DNA of 64,000 bases from Arsenophonus sp. aPb (GTDB lineage Bacteria; Pseudomonadota; Gammaproteobacteria; Enterobacterales; Enterobacteriaceae), in contig NZ_CP123499.1 of NCBI RefSeq assembly GCF_029873475.1, forward strand, positions 1,364,001 to 1,428,000, read 5' to 3'. A program made the position numbers and the translations under genes. Positions within the stretch are counted from its first letter, which is position 1. Each line of letters starts with the position of its first letter. A model generated the notes under the pieces. The model made no database searches. It saw only the letters and a program-made list of their open reading frames with translations, and was not told the DNA's origin. Shown piece by piece: positions 19,327 through 28,839 of the stretch.

Positions 19327-20286
19327 ATGCAATTGCGTAGGTTAGGTTCAACAGGATTTGTTATTCCACCACTTGTTTTTGGTGGTAATGTATTTGGCTG
19401 GACTATAAATGAAAAAGAGAGTTTTACCATCTTAGATGCGCTTTATGATAACTGTTTAGTTGCAATTGATACGGCAGATGTTTATTCAAGTTGGGCAGCC
19501 GGTAATCAAGGTGGAGAATCGGAAACCATTATTGGAAATTGGCTGACTAAACATTCGATTGCCAGAGACAAATTAGTTATTTTTACCAAAGTAGGCGCAG
19601 ACTTAGGTTCACCCGGTAAGCGAGGTCTGTCTGCTCGCTGGATTATAAAAGCGGTTGAGGATTCATTGCGGCGTTTGCAAACAGATTACATTGATCTTTA
19701 TTTTTCCCATTGGCCTGACATAAATACCCCTTATGAAGAGACGTTAAATGCTTATCTGAAGCTTTTAACAACGGGTAAAATTCGTGCTATAGGTGCTTCA
19801 AATTTGGATGCAAGACAATTAAAAACGGCTTTAGAGGTAGCGGATAGTCAGCGTTTACCGCGTTATCAAGTATTACAGCCGGAATATAATATTTATGATC
19901 GCGCTGCTTTTGATGATAAGTTGAAGAAACTCTGCATCGAAGAAAATATTGGTGTTGTTACTTACTATAGTTTGGCATCTGGTTTTTTAACTGGTAAATA
20001 TCGTCGTCAAAGTGATTTAAATAGTAGTGCTAGGAAAAGTGATATTGATAAATATCTCAATCAAAGAGGCGAAAAAATTCTCAACGCGTTGCAGGTAGTT
20101 GCTGATGATCATCAAGCTACATTAGCAGAAGTTGCGCTTGCCTGGTTAATGGCTTTTAATGGGATCACCGCACCGATTGCTAGTGCAACTACCGTTGCTC
20201 AGGTGGAAAGTTTTGTGAAAGCCATTAATTTAACATTAACTAAAGCGCAATTTGAATATATAGATTCAGAAAGTAAATTAAATTAA
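19327..20286 (+). CDS. Aldo/keto reductase
   Basis: The 319-aa protein is an NADPH-dependent aldo/keto reductase with a TIM-barrel fold. The catalytic tetrad is visible as Asp48, Tyr53, Lys88 and His128 (DTADVYS, TKVG and SHW). It begins MQLRRLGSTGF like the AKR11/YajO-type subgroup and has the late GVVTYYSLASGFLTGKY block. GAGGAAAT provides a ribosome site. The natural substrate is unknown; the neighbouring transporter and glycosyltransferases give no strong clue. Confidence 0.92.
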   Translation: MQLRRLGSTGFVIPPLVFGGNVFGWTINEKESFTILDALYDNCLVAIDTADVYSSWAAGNQGGESETIIGNWLTKHSIARDKLVIFTKVGADLGSPGKRGLSARWIIKAVEDSLRRLQTDYIDLYFSHWPDINTPYEETLNAYLKLLTTGKIRAIGASNLDARQLKTALEVADSQRLPRYQVLQPEYNIYDRAAFDDKLKKLCIEENIGVVTYYSLASGFLTGKYRRQSDLNSSARKSDIDKYLNQRGEKILNALQVVADDHQATLAEVALAWLMAFNGITAPIASATTVAQVESFVKAINLTLTKAQFEYIDSESKLN

Positions 20287-20325
20287 AAATATTTTTTATA
20301 TCTATCTAATTGAAAACTTAACTAT

Positions 20326-20369
20326 AAAAATGGATGATTGTTTATTATCAAGAGTAATTATCCATTTTT
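20326..20369. terminator. Bidirectional terminator between aldo/keto reductase and GT8 genes
   Basis: Perfect 10-bp arms AAAAATGGAT and ATCCATTTTT flank a 24-nt loop between two converging genes. A-run and T-run flanks suit termination on both strands. Confidence 0.75.
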
Positions 20370-20394
20370 CGGATTTCTGTCATGAGCTATTTTT

Positions 20395-21399
20395 TTATTT
20401 ATGTAGCGCTTTATTAACAAAATAATAGAGATAATTTAATAGCCAATCAATGTATTTTTTCTTATTAAACATATGCTTAGCGGCATATCTATATTGGTTA
20501 GACGTTGATGCCGCAATAAGCGGGGTAGTTTTCCAAGGGGAATTTTCTTTTATTGTAATAAAGAGATGGGTACTTGGGTATTCAGACCAATTATTCCATG
20601 GTTTGGTTGGGCCAATATAATGAATGAATTTTATATTATTGATTATAGGCAATAATGTTTTATTTTTTAACTCATAATTAATACTAAATTGGGTATTAAA
20701 TTTCTTATCTAAAAATAAAACTTGATTTACCAGAGATATATTCAATGCATCCTGATCATAAAATACAAATTTTGCTTTTGTCTTGTCATCAAGTAATATA
20801 TTTATTGTTTTCTCAGTTATCTTATTTTTGTGCCACTTATCAGTATCAATTAGCATAACGCCTGAGTTAAAGTAACCATTAGCTATTTCTGGTGTTACTA
20901 ACATTTCAGCACGTTTATTCCATAGGTATTGATCTCGGTCAGCGACGGCAGCAATAATATGCTGGCTTAAATTGATGTCGAATAATTCTGATATATCACC
21001 CGAACAAATAATGTCTGAATCCAAATATAATATTTTATTTGTTTTATGGTAAAAATAATTTGCAATAATAAAGCGAAAATAGATCGCATGAGACCATAGT
21101 TTATTTGTTGGTAATTTTTTTAGCTGTAGGGTATCAATAAGTAATATTGTTATTTTTGTATTATAACATCTTGTTAGCTCATCAAATTTTTTTAGGTCGC
21201 ATTTAGAAATCGTATCAGTGAAGATATAAAAGTGAAAGGTATAATTTTTATTAAAATGTAGAATCGAACAGATAGAGATCGCTGTGCCAAGGGAGAAATT
21301 CATATCTGCGCCATAAGCAATATGAAATTGGGAGTTTTTTGCATCAGCAGATGAAAATTCATAGCTTGTTAGTATGATCTCCTTAATATTGAAATACAT
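20395..21399 (-). CDS. Glycosyltransferase family 8 (WaaO/WaaJ-type LPS core transferase)
   Basis: The 334-aa protein matches GT8 LPS hexosyltransferases: FHIAYGADMNFSLG near residue 25, the metal-binding DSD at 127-129 (YLDSDI), GYFNSGVMLID near 185, the FYDQDALN block, and the HYIGPTKPWNNW block near 265. A C-terminal Glyco_transf_8C segment follows. Such enzymes add alpha-linked glucose or galactose to the outer core at the cytoplasmic face. Donor and linkage are not readable. Two further core-type glycosyltransferases follow at 22 and 23 kb, although not in one operon. Base composition is more AT-rich than the housekeeping genes. Confidence 0.9.
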   Translation of the reverse strand: MYFNIKEIILTSYEFSSADAKNSQFHIAYGADMNFSLGTAISICSILHFNKNYTFHFYIFTDTISKCDLKKFDELTRCYNTKITILLIDTLQLKKLPTNKLWSHAIYFRFIIANYFYHKTNKILYLDSDIICSGDISELFDINLSQHIIAAVADRDQYLWNKRAEMLVTPEIANGYFNSGVMLIDTDKWHKNKITEKTINILLDDKTKAKFVFYDQDALNISLVNQVLFLDKKFNTQFSINYELKNKTLLPIINNIKFIHYIGPTKPWNNWSEYPSTHLFITIKENSPWKTTPLIAASTSNQYRYAAKHMFNKKKYIDWLLNYLYYFVNKALHK

Positions 21400-22013
21400 T
21401 AAGTTTCCTTTTGCACAGCAGGCATTAATATTATCGTAAAGTGTTACTAATTTTAGCGTTAGTCGAAAGAAAAAACCATTACTATCATCATTATACTTTA
21501 TAAAGATTGATTAATAATAATTATATTTTTTTAGAAATGAATAAAAACTTATATCTTGTTGAAAGTAAACACAATATATTCTAATGACTATATGTTTTAA
21601 AATGGTTTTTTATCCGTTTCAAATCAATTTTTTTCTTATGTGAAATTAAGTAATTTTTGAAAATATAGTGTGAATTAGCCTCTGATAATTAATTTTATGA
21701 AAAATAATATCATGATACGTAAATATAGTAATTGAATTAATGTTACTTTTATATTTGTGTAATATATTTAAGTAATTAAATTTATGATTTAATACCAAAT
21801 CACCCATAATAAATAACATTTTTGATTAAGTTTCAACATGATAAGTTGTTTTGTGTTTTTTTTAAGAATCATTATGCTTATATTTCCATAAATACTAGAA
21901 TATATGATGCTACTTTGCTGTTGGAATTTGCAAGTAAAATAGTTAGTAAAATAAATTCGATTAGTTATAATTTATGTTAAAATATTATTAAATATAAAGT
22001 TTTGGTGGCGTCA
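21400..22013. other. AT-rich spacer between divergent GT8 and GT25 genes
   Basis: About 600 bp of AT-rich DNA with no open frame that resembles a protein, and no strong hairpin. It must contain the divergent promoters of the two glycosyltransferase genes; no operator site was recognised (no RfaH-type ops element seen). Confidence 0.55.
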
Positions 22014-22814
22014 ATGAATGAATCTTGCCCTATTTTTATTGTTTCTTTAAAGAAGGATACAGATAGAAGAACACAAATTAGTTACGTATTGTCGTCACAA
22101 GCTTTGCCTTTCACTATCGTTGACGCCATTGAAGGGAGTAAATTAACTCACAACGATATAGCTGGGTTAAAATATCCTTATTATGATAAACCATATGGTA
22201 AACCGAACGGCATGAATGAAATTGCCTGTAGCTTGAGCCATCAATCAATCTATCAACATATTATAAAAAATGATATCGAATGGGCATTGATTCTCGAGGA
22301 CGATGTTATCATTGATAAAAAATTATCGCCTTTAATTAAAGCGTTGGAGCAGGGTAAAAGTAATTTATTAAAAAAAGATTATGTTTATCTGCTCGGTGGT
22401 CAAGAAGGGCTTAATTCCAGAAAACGAATTTCATTAAGTTTTTTTAATAAAATAACCATCGCTAATGTAACATTTCGTCTATTAACTTATAGCCCGGATA
22501 AAATTTTTCGTACTTGTTGTTACTTAATTCATCGTAGTACCTGTGAAAGAATAATTGCTGAGTTTGCCCGGGGATTTTTTGTTGCTGATTCGTGGGGCTT
22601 GTTATACAAAAAAAATGCAGTTAAAGGCTATTATTTAGCCGAAATTATAAAACATCCGATTGTCACCGCTGAAAATAGCAATTTGGAGGCGGATAGGGAA
22701 AAGTATTTTATTAAAGCAAAAAGAAGAAAGCGAGGTAACTTTGAGTCTGCTTTGGCATTTATTTTGCTACAAATCAGGCGTTTTTATCGTTCATTAATTT
22801 TTTGGCAAAAATAG
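22014..22814 (+). CDS. Glycosyltransferase family 25 (LPS/LOS biosynthesis)
   Basis: The 266-aa protein has the GT25 signature set: PIFIVSLKKDTDRR at the N-terminus, GMNEIACSLSHQSIY near residues 66-80 and the LILEDDV metal motif with Glu95-Asp97. Family members such as Haemophilus LpsA/Lex2B and Mannheimia homologues add galactose or glucose to LOS. I chose the ATG at 22014, which follows GGTGG at a normal distance, over TTG and GTG upstream. It converges with the WaaB-like gene. The C-terminal 30 residues are basic and hydrophobic, suggesting membrane association. Confidence 0.88.
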   Translation: MNESCPIFIVSLKKDTDRRTQISYVLSSQALPFTIVDAIEGSKLTHNDIAGLKYPYYDKPYGKPNGMNEIACSLSHQSIYQHIIKNDIEWALILEDDVIIDKKLSPLIKALEQGKSNLLKKDYVYLLGGQEGLNSRKRISLSFFNKITIANVTFRLLTYSPDKIFRTCCYLIHRSTCERIIAEFARGFFVADSWGLLYKKNAVKGYYLAEIIKHPIVTAENSNLEADREKYFIKAKRRKRGNFESALAFILLQIRRFYRSLIFWQK

Positions 22815-22861
22815 TGTTTAGGTCATTTTGGTGTTGTTGCAAGCTAATATGGTTTTTGCTA

Positions 22862-22887
22862 CGGATTAATCAATAATGATTAATCCG
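22862..22887. terminator. Palindromic hairpin between convergent glycosyltransferase genes
   Basis: CGGATTAATCA and TGATTAATCCG form a perfect 11-bp stem with a 4-nt loop. There is no T run on either side, so it is either a weak terminator or another structure. Confidence 0.5.
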
Positions 22888-22897
22888 CTAAATGATA

Positions 22898-23989
22898 TTA
22901 TGCTAGAATTTTTTTAAGGGATAAATTAACTCTTTCAATATAGCTATCTTCATAAAAATCTAAAATAGAATTTTTTATGCTTGTCTGTGTGGGTAAGGTT
23001 TTATTATTAACGATAGCTTGCAAAATATTAACAAAACAGGGCATATCATTTACAGGAAATAATTTTCCATTAATATCATTTTTAATGATATCTTCTGGAC
23101 CGGTTAAGCAATTTGAACTTATCACATAAATACCATAGGAAATGGCTTCAGGCAGTACCATAGGAAACCCTTCACTATTCGATGTTAATAATAAAGCAGT
23201 AACTGTTTTTATATTATTTTGTATATATAACCAGGACTGTGATTGCCAGCCATGCCAATTAATTTTTTCTGTTATATTTAATTTTTTAGCTAACTGTTTT
23301 AACTGATGGATCTCATTTTCTTCGCCACTACCGACAATATTGAGCTGCCAGTCACCGCTAATATTTGCCAGGCTATTAAATAGAAATGCGAGTTGTTTAT
23401 CTCCAGCAAAGAAAATTCTGCCTAAATAGAGAAAGGCAGTTTTATCTTTAGGTCGCGGTATAATGATATTGTGTTTTTTAATTGGATTAAATAAGGTAAA
23501 AATATGACTTCTATCAGCACCGATGGCAACCAATTGTCTCGCTATACCCTTGCTTATGGCGTAATAGTAATCAGCTTTTAAAAGATATTCTTTTTTATAA
23601 ATTCTGTTAATGGGAAAATGTGGCCAGCAAATAAGCGGTATTTTTCTACCTAAGATAAATTTTCTACTGATATTTGAGTTATAACAGGCAATTGCATCCA
23701 AGGCGATAATTGCGTTGATTTTCTGTTCGATAAGTAATTGCCGCAGTTGCAAAGCATAATGAATACGGCGTAGCTTACCGTTTCTAATACTAGAATAGAG
23801 TCGTGAATATTTTATATTGTCTAACCAATCATCATTCGGTTGAGTGTGTTTATCATTAAAAAAGACAAAGCTGACGGTTATATCTGGTCGCCGTTGTTTT
23901 AATAACCTAATAAAATCACGACAAACAGTTTCCATACCGCCAAAGCCACTAATGTTGTAGCTAGTTATCAATATTTTGCTTGGCATCAT
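22898..23989 (-). CDS. WaaB-like GT4 glycosyltransferase (LPS core galactosyltransferase type)
   Basis: The 363-aa protein aligns along its length with E. coli WaaB (RfaB, 359 aa), the UDP-galactose:(glucosyl)LPS alpha-1,6-galactosyltransferase: GFGGMETV near residue 15, the DDWLDNIKYSR block, LICWPHFPI near 122, the FLYLGR donor-site start, HGWQSQSWLYIQ and the TSNSEGFPMVLPEAISYG catalytic-acid block. It is a GT-B fold enzyme acting at the cytoplasmic membrane. I leave the symbol empty because the sugar specificity in this organism is untested. It is not adjacent to waaA or waaC. Confidence 0.87.
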   Translation of the reverse strand: MMPSKILITSYNISGFGGMETVCRDFIRLLKQRRPDITVSFVFFNDKHTQPNDDWLDNIKYSRLYSSIRNGKLRRIHYALQLRQLLIEQKINAIIALDAIACYNSNISRKFILGRKIPLICWPHFPINRIYKKEYLLKADYYYAISKGIARQLVAIGADRSHIFTLFNPIKKHNIIIPRPKDKTAFLYLGRIFFAGDKQLAFLFNSLANISGDWQLNIVGSGEENEIHQLKQLAKKLNITEKINWHGWQSQSWLYIQNNIKTVTALLLTSNSEGFPMVLPEAISYGIYVISSNCLTGPEDIIKNDINGKLFPVNDMPCFVNILQAIVNNKTLPTQTSIKNSILDFYEDSYIERVNLSLKKILA

Positions 23990-24294
23990 CCACTCGTCTC
24001 AATCAAATTTTAGGTTAAATTATGCCTGTTCATTTCACCTACTATAAAGAAAATACTTTGTTATTTATCAAATAGTTCAGATAGTGTTTTTGTTATTAGA
24101 AAATATAACCAATTAGTCGGCTAATAATCGATAAAACGCAATAATTTTATCGCCATTATTTGGCAAACTAGTGCATATTACTGCAAATTTGATAATTACT
24201 CATCATTGATTTAAATCATAATCTATTTTGTCATTATTTTTTAACATAAAACAATAACAATAATTTGTTGTTATTTTACTATTGGGTAATGTCA
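23990..24294. other. Divergent promoter region between waaB-like gene and dmsA
   Basis: AT-rich intergenic DNA containing an FNR-type box at 24206-24219. Nothing else is recognised. Confidence 0.6.
24206..24219. promoter_or_regulatory. FNR-type box upstream of dmsABC
   Basis: TTGATTTAAATCAT matches the FNR consensus TTGAT-N4-ATCAA at 9 of 10 fixed positions. It is 76 bp before the dmsA start, a normal place for anaerobic activation of a DMSO-reductase operon. CRP half-sites are similar, but the gene context favours FNR. Confidence 0.75.
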
Positions 24295-26721
24295 ATGACT
24301 AAAAATAAAACAACACGCTTTGTGCAAATGAATCGGCGGGAATTTTTGCAAACTTCAGCAACGATTGCCAGTGTTGCAGCCATTGCTGGCAGTATTACAC
24401 TTCCGTTTTCTGTTCAGGCTAAATCGACCGGTATTATGCCTGATGAAACAGAGGAGATAATCAAATATAGCGCTTGCTTGGTTAATTGTGGTAGCCGTTG
24501 TCCACTTAAAGTACATGTGAAGAATAATATCATTCAACGTATTTCAAATGAAACCTTCTATGATGATAGCAAATTTGGCGAACATCAAATTAGGCCTTGT
24601 TTGCGTGGCCGCTCAGTTCGCTGGAGAACCTATAATCCGGATCGGTTAAAATATCCCATGCTACGGGTGGGTAAACGAGGTGAAGGTAAGTTCAAAAAGA
24701 TCAGTTGGGATGAAGCAACAACCCTTATTGCGCAGAAGTTAAAGCAAACGATTGAGAAATATGGTAATGAAGCTATCTATTATCAATATGGTACCGGTTC
24801 AACTGGAGCAAATTTACATGGACGTACCGCTTGCAAACGTTTATTAGCGCTTATTGGCGGCTTTCTGGGAGATTATGGTACCTATTCTTATGCCCAATTA
24901 ACTGAAATTACACCATTCGTTTACGGTAGTGCTGAAGAAAGTTTATTAAGTGAAATTGCTCATTCAGATTTAGTTGTGATGTTTGGCCATAATTTAGCAG
25001 AAACCCGTATGTCTGGTGGTGGTCAGTTTTATGAAACCTTAAATGCGCTGCAAAAAAGCCAAGCAAAAGTCATTATTATTGATCCCCGTAATACCGATAG
25101 TGTTACTACATTGGGCGCTGAGTGGATACCTATTTATCCTGGCACTGATGCAGCATTAGTCGCAGCGTTGGGTTATGTTATGATTAATGAAGGGCTGACA
25201 GATGAAGCATTTCTTGCAAAATATTGTATAGGCTGGGATAAAACGACGTTGCCGCCAACAGCGTTACCAAATGCCGCTTATAAAGATTATATTTTGGGTA
25301 ATGGGGCCGATGGCATTGCTAAAACACCGGAATGGGCAAGTCAACTTACGGGTATTTCAAGTCAACGTATTATTCAGTTAGCACGTGAAATTGCTAATGC
25401 TAAAGCTGCATGGATCTCACAAGGCTGGGGGCTACAACGCACCGCTAATGGTGAACAAGCCTGCCGTTCAATTATGATGCTACCTTTGATGAGTGGCCAT
25501 ATTGGTCGTCCAGGTACTAATACCGGGCTTTGGGGGGGTAGCGTTACTTATCCTGTTGCCAGTTTTGCGCTACCAAATCCAGTAAAAACAACAATCCCAA
25601 CATTTATGTGGAGCGAGGCTATTGTTCGAGGTACTGAATTAACGGCTAAAAACGCCGGTATTAGAGGTAAAGATAAATTAGATTCCGGCATTAAATTTTT
25701 GTGGTGTTATTCCAGTAATGTGATTGGTAATCAGCATGCTGATTTAAATAAAACGCATCAAATTCTTACTGATGAATCAAAATGTGAGTTTATTCTGGTA
25801 TGGGATAATCATAATACGGCTTCAGCCAAATATGCGGATCTGTTGCTGCCTGATGTTACCCCGGTGGAAACAGATGATTTAATCAATAACTCATATGCAA
25901 GTGGTGCCTATCATTATTTAGTGCGCTTACAACAAGCTATTAAACCATTATGGCAAAATCGGCCATGTTATGATGTGTTAGCGGAGATTGCAGAAAAATT
26001 AGGTGTTGCAACTGAATTTACCGAAGGTCGTACTTATCAACAGTGGATCGAATACTGTTATAATAAAACCCGTGAAACCATGCCTCATTTACGACCTTTC
26101 GAGCAAACTCATGATCAAGGAATTATAGATCGGCGATTAGCCGCGAGTGATCAACAAATTGCGCTTAAAGATTTTCGTCACGATCCAGATAAATATCCAC
26201 TAAAAACTCCGTCAGGGAAAATTGAGATCTACTCCGAACAGTTAAATAAAATAGCGCAAGAATGGCAATTACCTGACGGTGACCGTATTCCCGCTGTACC
26301 TGAATATTGTGCTAACCATGAAGGTGTTGAAAATATTGCTCGCAAAAAACAATATCCTTTACAAATGACAGGGTTTCATAACAAGGGCCATGTCCATTCA
26401 AGCTATTATAGTGTTGCAATATTACGTGAAGCTATTCCTCATCAGTTTTGGATTAATCCAATTGATGCAAAGATGAGAGGTCTGAAACAGGGCGATATAG
26501 CCGAGATTTATAATGATCGCGGACGTATATATATCAAAACTAAAATTACTAATCGGGTTTTACCAGGTGTAATTGCTGTTCCGCAAGGTGCCTGGCGCAA
26601 TGTTAATAAGGAAGGAATTGATGTGGGAGGATGTATTAATACACTAACGTCACTACATCCTTCCCCTTTTGCTAAAGGTACTCCACAACATACGAATTTA
26701 GTTGAAGTTAAATGCGCATAA
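24295..26721 (+). CDS. dmsA: DmsA-type molybdopterin oxidoreductase, catalytic subunit
   Basis: DmsA reduces dimethyl sulfoxide or N-/S-oxides at a bis-MGD molybdenum site, as the catalytic subunit of a periplasm-facing anaerobic terminal reductase. The 808-aa protein (E. coli 814) has a twin-arginine signal (NRREFL at residues 13-18), cluster cysteines Cys61, Cys65, Cys69 and Cys102, the likely Mo-ligand Ser198 (GTYSYAQ), and the ETRMSGGG and SSAKYADLLLPD-type blocks. I chose the ATG at 24295, with GGG about 8 nt upstream; ATG 24289 and TTG 24265 are alternatives. E. coli paralogues YnfE/YnfF are equally similar in type, so the natural oxidant is open. An FNR box precedes it and dmsBCD follow. 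Confidence 0.92.
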   Translation: MTKNKTTRFVQMNRREFLQTSATIASVAAIAGSITLPFSVQAKSTGIMPDETEEIIKYSACLVNCGSRCPLKVHVKNNIIQRISNETFYDDSKFGEHQIRPCLRGRSVRWRTYNPDRLKYPMLRVGKRGEGKFKKISWDEATTLIAQKLKQTIEKYGNEAIYYQYGTGSTGANLHGRTACKRLLALIGGFLGDYGTYSYAQLTEITPFVYGSAEESLLSEIAHSDLVVMFGHNLAETRMSGGGQFYETLNALQKSQAKVIIIDPRNTDSVTTLGAEWIPIYPGTDAALVAALGYVMINEGLTDEAFLAKYCIGWDKTTLPPTALPNAAYKDYILGNGADGIAKTPEWASQLTGISSQRIIQLAREIANAKAAWISQGWGLQRTANGEQACRSIMMLPLMSGHIGRPGTNTGLWGGSVTYPVASFALPNPVKTTIPTFMWSEAIVRGTELTAKNAGIRGKDKLDSGIKFLWCYSSNVIGNQHADLNKTHQILTDESKCEFILVWDNHNTASAKYADLLLPDVTPVETDDLINNSYASGAYHYLVRLQQAIKPLWQNRPCYDVLAEIAEKLGVATEFTEGRTYQQWIEYCYNKTRETMPHLRPFEQTHDQGIIDRRLAASDQQIALKDFRHDPDKYPLKTPSGKIEIYSEQLNKIAQEWQLPDGDRIPAVPEYCANHEGVENIARKKQYPLQMTGFHNKGHVHSSYYSVAILREAIPHQFWINPIDAKMRGLKQGDIAEIYNDRGRIYIKTKITNRVLPGVIAVPQGAWRNVNKEGIDVGGCINTLTSLHPSPFAKGTPQHTNLVEVKCA

Positions 26722-26732
26722 GGATTTGGTTT

Positions 26733-27359
26733 ATGAAACAGTATGGTTTTTTCTTTGACTCTACTAAATGCACGGGTTGTAAAACATGTCAGGTTAGTTG
26801 CAAGGATGAAAAAGATCTAAAATTAGGCCCTAAATTTCGTCGGATTTATGAATATAGTGGAGGTAGTTGGCAACAACAAGATGGTATTTGGCAGCAGAAT
26901 ATTTATAACTATTATTTATCAATTGCTTGTAATCATTGTGATTCACCAACTTGTGTGGCGGGTTGTCCAACAGGTGCGATGCATAAACGTGCAGAAGATG
27001 GGTTAGTGGTAGTAAATCAAGATGTGTGTGTGGGATGTCGTTATTGTGAGCTCCGTTGCCCTTATGGTGCTCCTCAATTTGATGTTAATAAAAAACTGAT
27101 GAGTAAATGTGATGGTTGTTACCAACGTGTTGCTAAAGGTATGAAACCTGTTTGTGTTGATTCATGTCCACAACGAGCGCTGGATTTTGGTGAAATTACT
27201 TTATTACGCGAACTACATGGCCATGAAAATGGCATTGCCCCGTTGCCGGATCCTGGATTAACTCAACCGAATATTGTGATTAAACCTCATCGAGATGCTA
27301 AACCATTTAATGATCAAAGTGGCAAATTACAAAATCTCGCGGAGGTTAAATATGCATGA
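26733..27359 (+). CDS. dmsB: DmsB-type four-cluster ferredoxin electron-transfer subunit
   Basis: DmsB passes electrons from the membrane subunit to DmsA through four [4Fe-4S] clusters. The 208-aa protein (E. coli 205) has four cysteine groups: CTGCKTCQVSC, CNHCDSPTCVAGC, CVGCRYCELRC and CDGC...CVDSC. The ATG at 26733 follows AAGGA by 8 nt; the earlier in-frame ATG at 26712 overlaps the dmsA end and has no ribosome site. The stop overlaps the dmsC start by 8 bp, indicating translational coupling. Confidence 0.94.
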   Translation: MKQYGFFFDSTKCTGCKTCQVSCKDEKDLKLGPKFRRIYEYSGGSWQQQDGIWQQNIYNYYLSIACNHCDSPTCVAGCPTGAMHKRAEDGLVVVNQDVCVGCRYCELRCPYGAPQFDVNKKLMSKCDGCYQRVAKGMKPVCVDSCPQRALDFGEITLLRELHGHENGIAPLPDPGLTQPNIVIKPHRDAKPFNDQSGKLQNLAEVKYA

Positions 27360-28116
27360 ACTCCCGCTGGTTTTTTTTACGGTATTGGGTCAGTCAGCAG
27401 CAGGATTATTTTTTGTTGCCTATTTGAGTAATAAACTTAATCTAATTAATAACAATCAACTTAATGTTGCAAACCTGCTTGCTATGGTAGTCATGTTTTT
27501 GGGATTAATTATAGGTGGTTTACATGTTGGCCAACCAATACGTTTTTTTAATATGCTGTTGGGAATTGGTCGTTCACCGATGAGCAATGAAGCTTTTTTT
27601 AGCGGTATTTTTATGGCATTGGCAGTTGGTACGGTAGTTTTTTCTTTTTTTGAAAAATTTACTAAATTGAAACAAATTTGTAATTTAGCTGGTGTTGTTG
27701 CCGGTTTAGTCTTTGTTTGGTCAATTCCACAAGTTTATTACATTGATACAGTAGCTAATTGGAACACTCATTATACTGCATTACAAATGTGGATGACTTG
27801 TTTTATCGGAGGTGGTGCATTAGCGACTTTAATTGGTGCACATAAATTAGGGGCATTGTTTTTTATTATTGGCGCAATGGTTATTTTGGCTACTAAAGCC
27901 GATTATATTAGTTTACTTAACGCAAAAGCGATTGATCAGACTGGGTTATGGGGAATACAGTTAGTCATACTTGGTTTATCGTTATTTGTAATGGCCGCCG
28001 TAGTATTAAAAAATAATGTCCCGCAGACGACTTTAGTTGCATGTACAGTTATTATTTTTGTTGCAGAGCTTTCTGGTCGTATTGCATTTTATAATTTATG
28101 GGAAATCACTATGTAA
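27352..28116 (+). CDS. dmsC: DmsC-type membrane anchor subunit
   Basis: DmsC anchors the reductase in the inner membrane and oxidises menaquinol. The 254-aa protein has eight hydrophobic segments and starts MHELPLVFFTVLGQSAAG, matching the DmsC N-terminus. The GGAGG at 27341 sets the ATG at 27352 inside the end of dmsB. It is shorter than E. coli DmsC (287 aa), mainly in loops and the C-terminus. Sequence divergence is normal for this anchor family. A strong hairpin follows before dmsD. Confidence 0.9.
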   Translation: MHELPLVFFTVLGQSAAGLFFVAYLSNKLNLINNNQLNVANLLAMVVMFLGLIIGGLHVGQPIRFFNMLLGIGRSPMSNEAFFSGIFMALAVGTVVFSFFEKFTKLKQICNLAGVVAGLVFVWSIPQVYYIDTVANWNTHYTALQMWMTCFIGGGALATLIGAHKLGALFFIIGAMVILATKADYISLLNAKAIDQTGLWGIQLVILGLSLFVMAAVVLKNNVPQTTLVACTVIIFVAELSGRIAFYNLWEITM

Positions 28117-28130
28117 GATATGTTTTATTA

Positions 28131-28161
28131 TTTACTCTGCAAAATTTCCTTGCAGAGTAAA
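28131..28161 (+). terminator. Hairpin between dmsC and dmsD
   Basis: A perfect 12-bp stem (TTTACTCTGCAA and TTGCAGAGTAAA) with a 7-nt loop lies 15 bp after the dmsC stop. The downstream T run is weak, so it may be a partial terminator or an mRNA 3'-end protector lowering dmsD expression relative to dmsABC. Confidence 0.7.
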
Positions 28162-28237
28162 TTTCGTTCTCTATTTCTTAATTATTTGATTTTAATCTTA
28201 ATTAATTGCGTGTTTTTTTGCTGGAAAAATAAAATTT

Positions 28238-28834
28238 ATGTTATTAAATACTTCAATTTTACGTATTCTTGGGGCATGTTTTTATTATTCACCTGATTCA
28301 CCTTCGGTAAAATCATTAATTCCTTTAATGCCTTTTTTGGTTGAATTGTTTCCATGGCCAGATAGGCAGAAAATTAAGAAATTAACAAAAGAAATAGCAA
28401 AGCAAGATTTTGAACTACTATATTATGATTTTTCTATTTTATTTGAAGGGCAGGGTAATATGCCAGTGCCTCCATGGGGATCCGTTTATTTAGATCCAGA
28501 AAAAATTGTAATGGGAATTTCAACTCAAGCATATCAACACTTTCTATCTTTACATTCTATAGCTGTAGAAAGTGTACAAAATGAACCAACAGATCAGTTT
28601 GGACTTATGTTATTGGCAGTAGTTTATTTATTAGAAAGAGATAAAAAAATTATAGCAATTGAATTAATAGAGCAGCATTTATTACCGTGGGCATATCGCT
28701 ATTTATCTTTAATACAAATGACAAAGTTAGAACATATTTTTTATCGAAATCTTGCAGCTATTTTAGAGGAATATTTAAAAACAATTGAACAAAAATTTAA
28801 TTTAAAAGTTCCCAAAAGACAATTGTTTCATTAA
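28238..28834 (+). CDS. dmsD: DmsD/TorD-family redox-enzyme maturation chaperone
   Basis: DmsD binds the twin-arginine signal of DmsA and holds it until cofactor insertion is complete. The 198-aa protein (E. coli DmsD 204) is all-helical and contains the family signature PVPPWGSVYLD near residues 77-87, followed by the QNEPTDQFGLMLL block and HLLPWAYRYL. In E. coli dmsD sits in the ynfEFGH-dmsD operon rather than next to dmsABC, so this locus has a ynf-like layout. It ends at a bidirectional terminator. Confidence 0.9.
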   Translation: MLLNTSILRILGACFYYSPDSPSVKSLIPLMPFLVELFPWPDRQKIKKLTKEIAKQDFELLYYDFSILFEGQGNMPVPPWGSVYLDPEKIVMGISTQAYQHFLSLHSIAVESVQNEPTDQFGLMLLAVVYLLERDKKIIAIELIEQHLLPWAYRYLSLIQMTKLEHIFYRNLAAILEEYLKTIEQKFNLKVPKRQLFH

Positions 28835-28839
28835 TCCAG

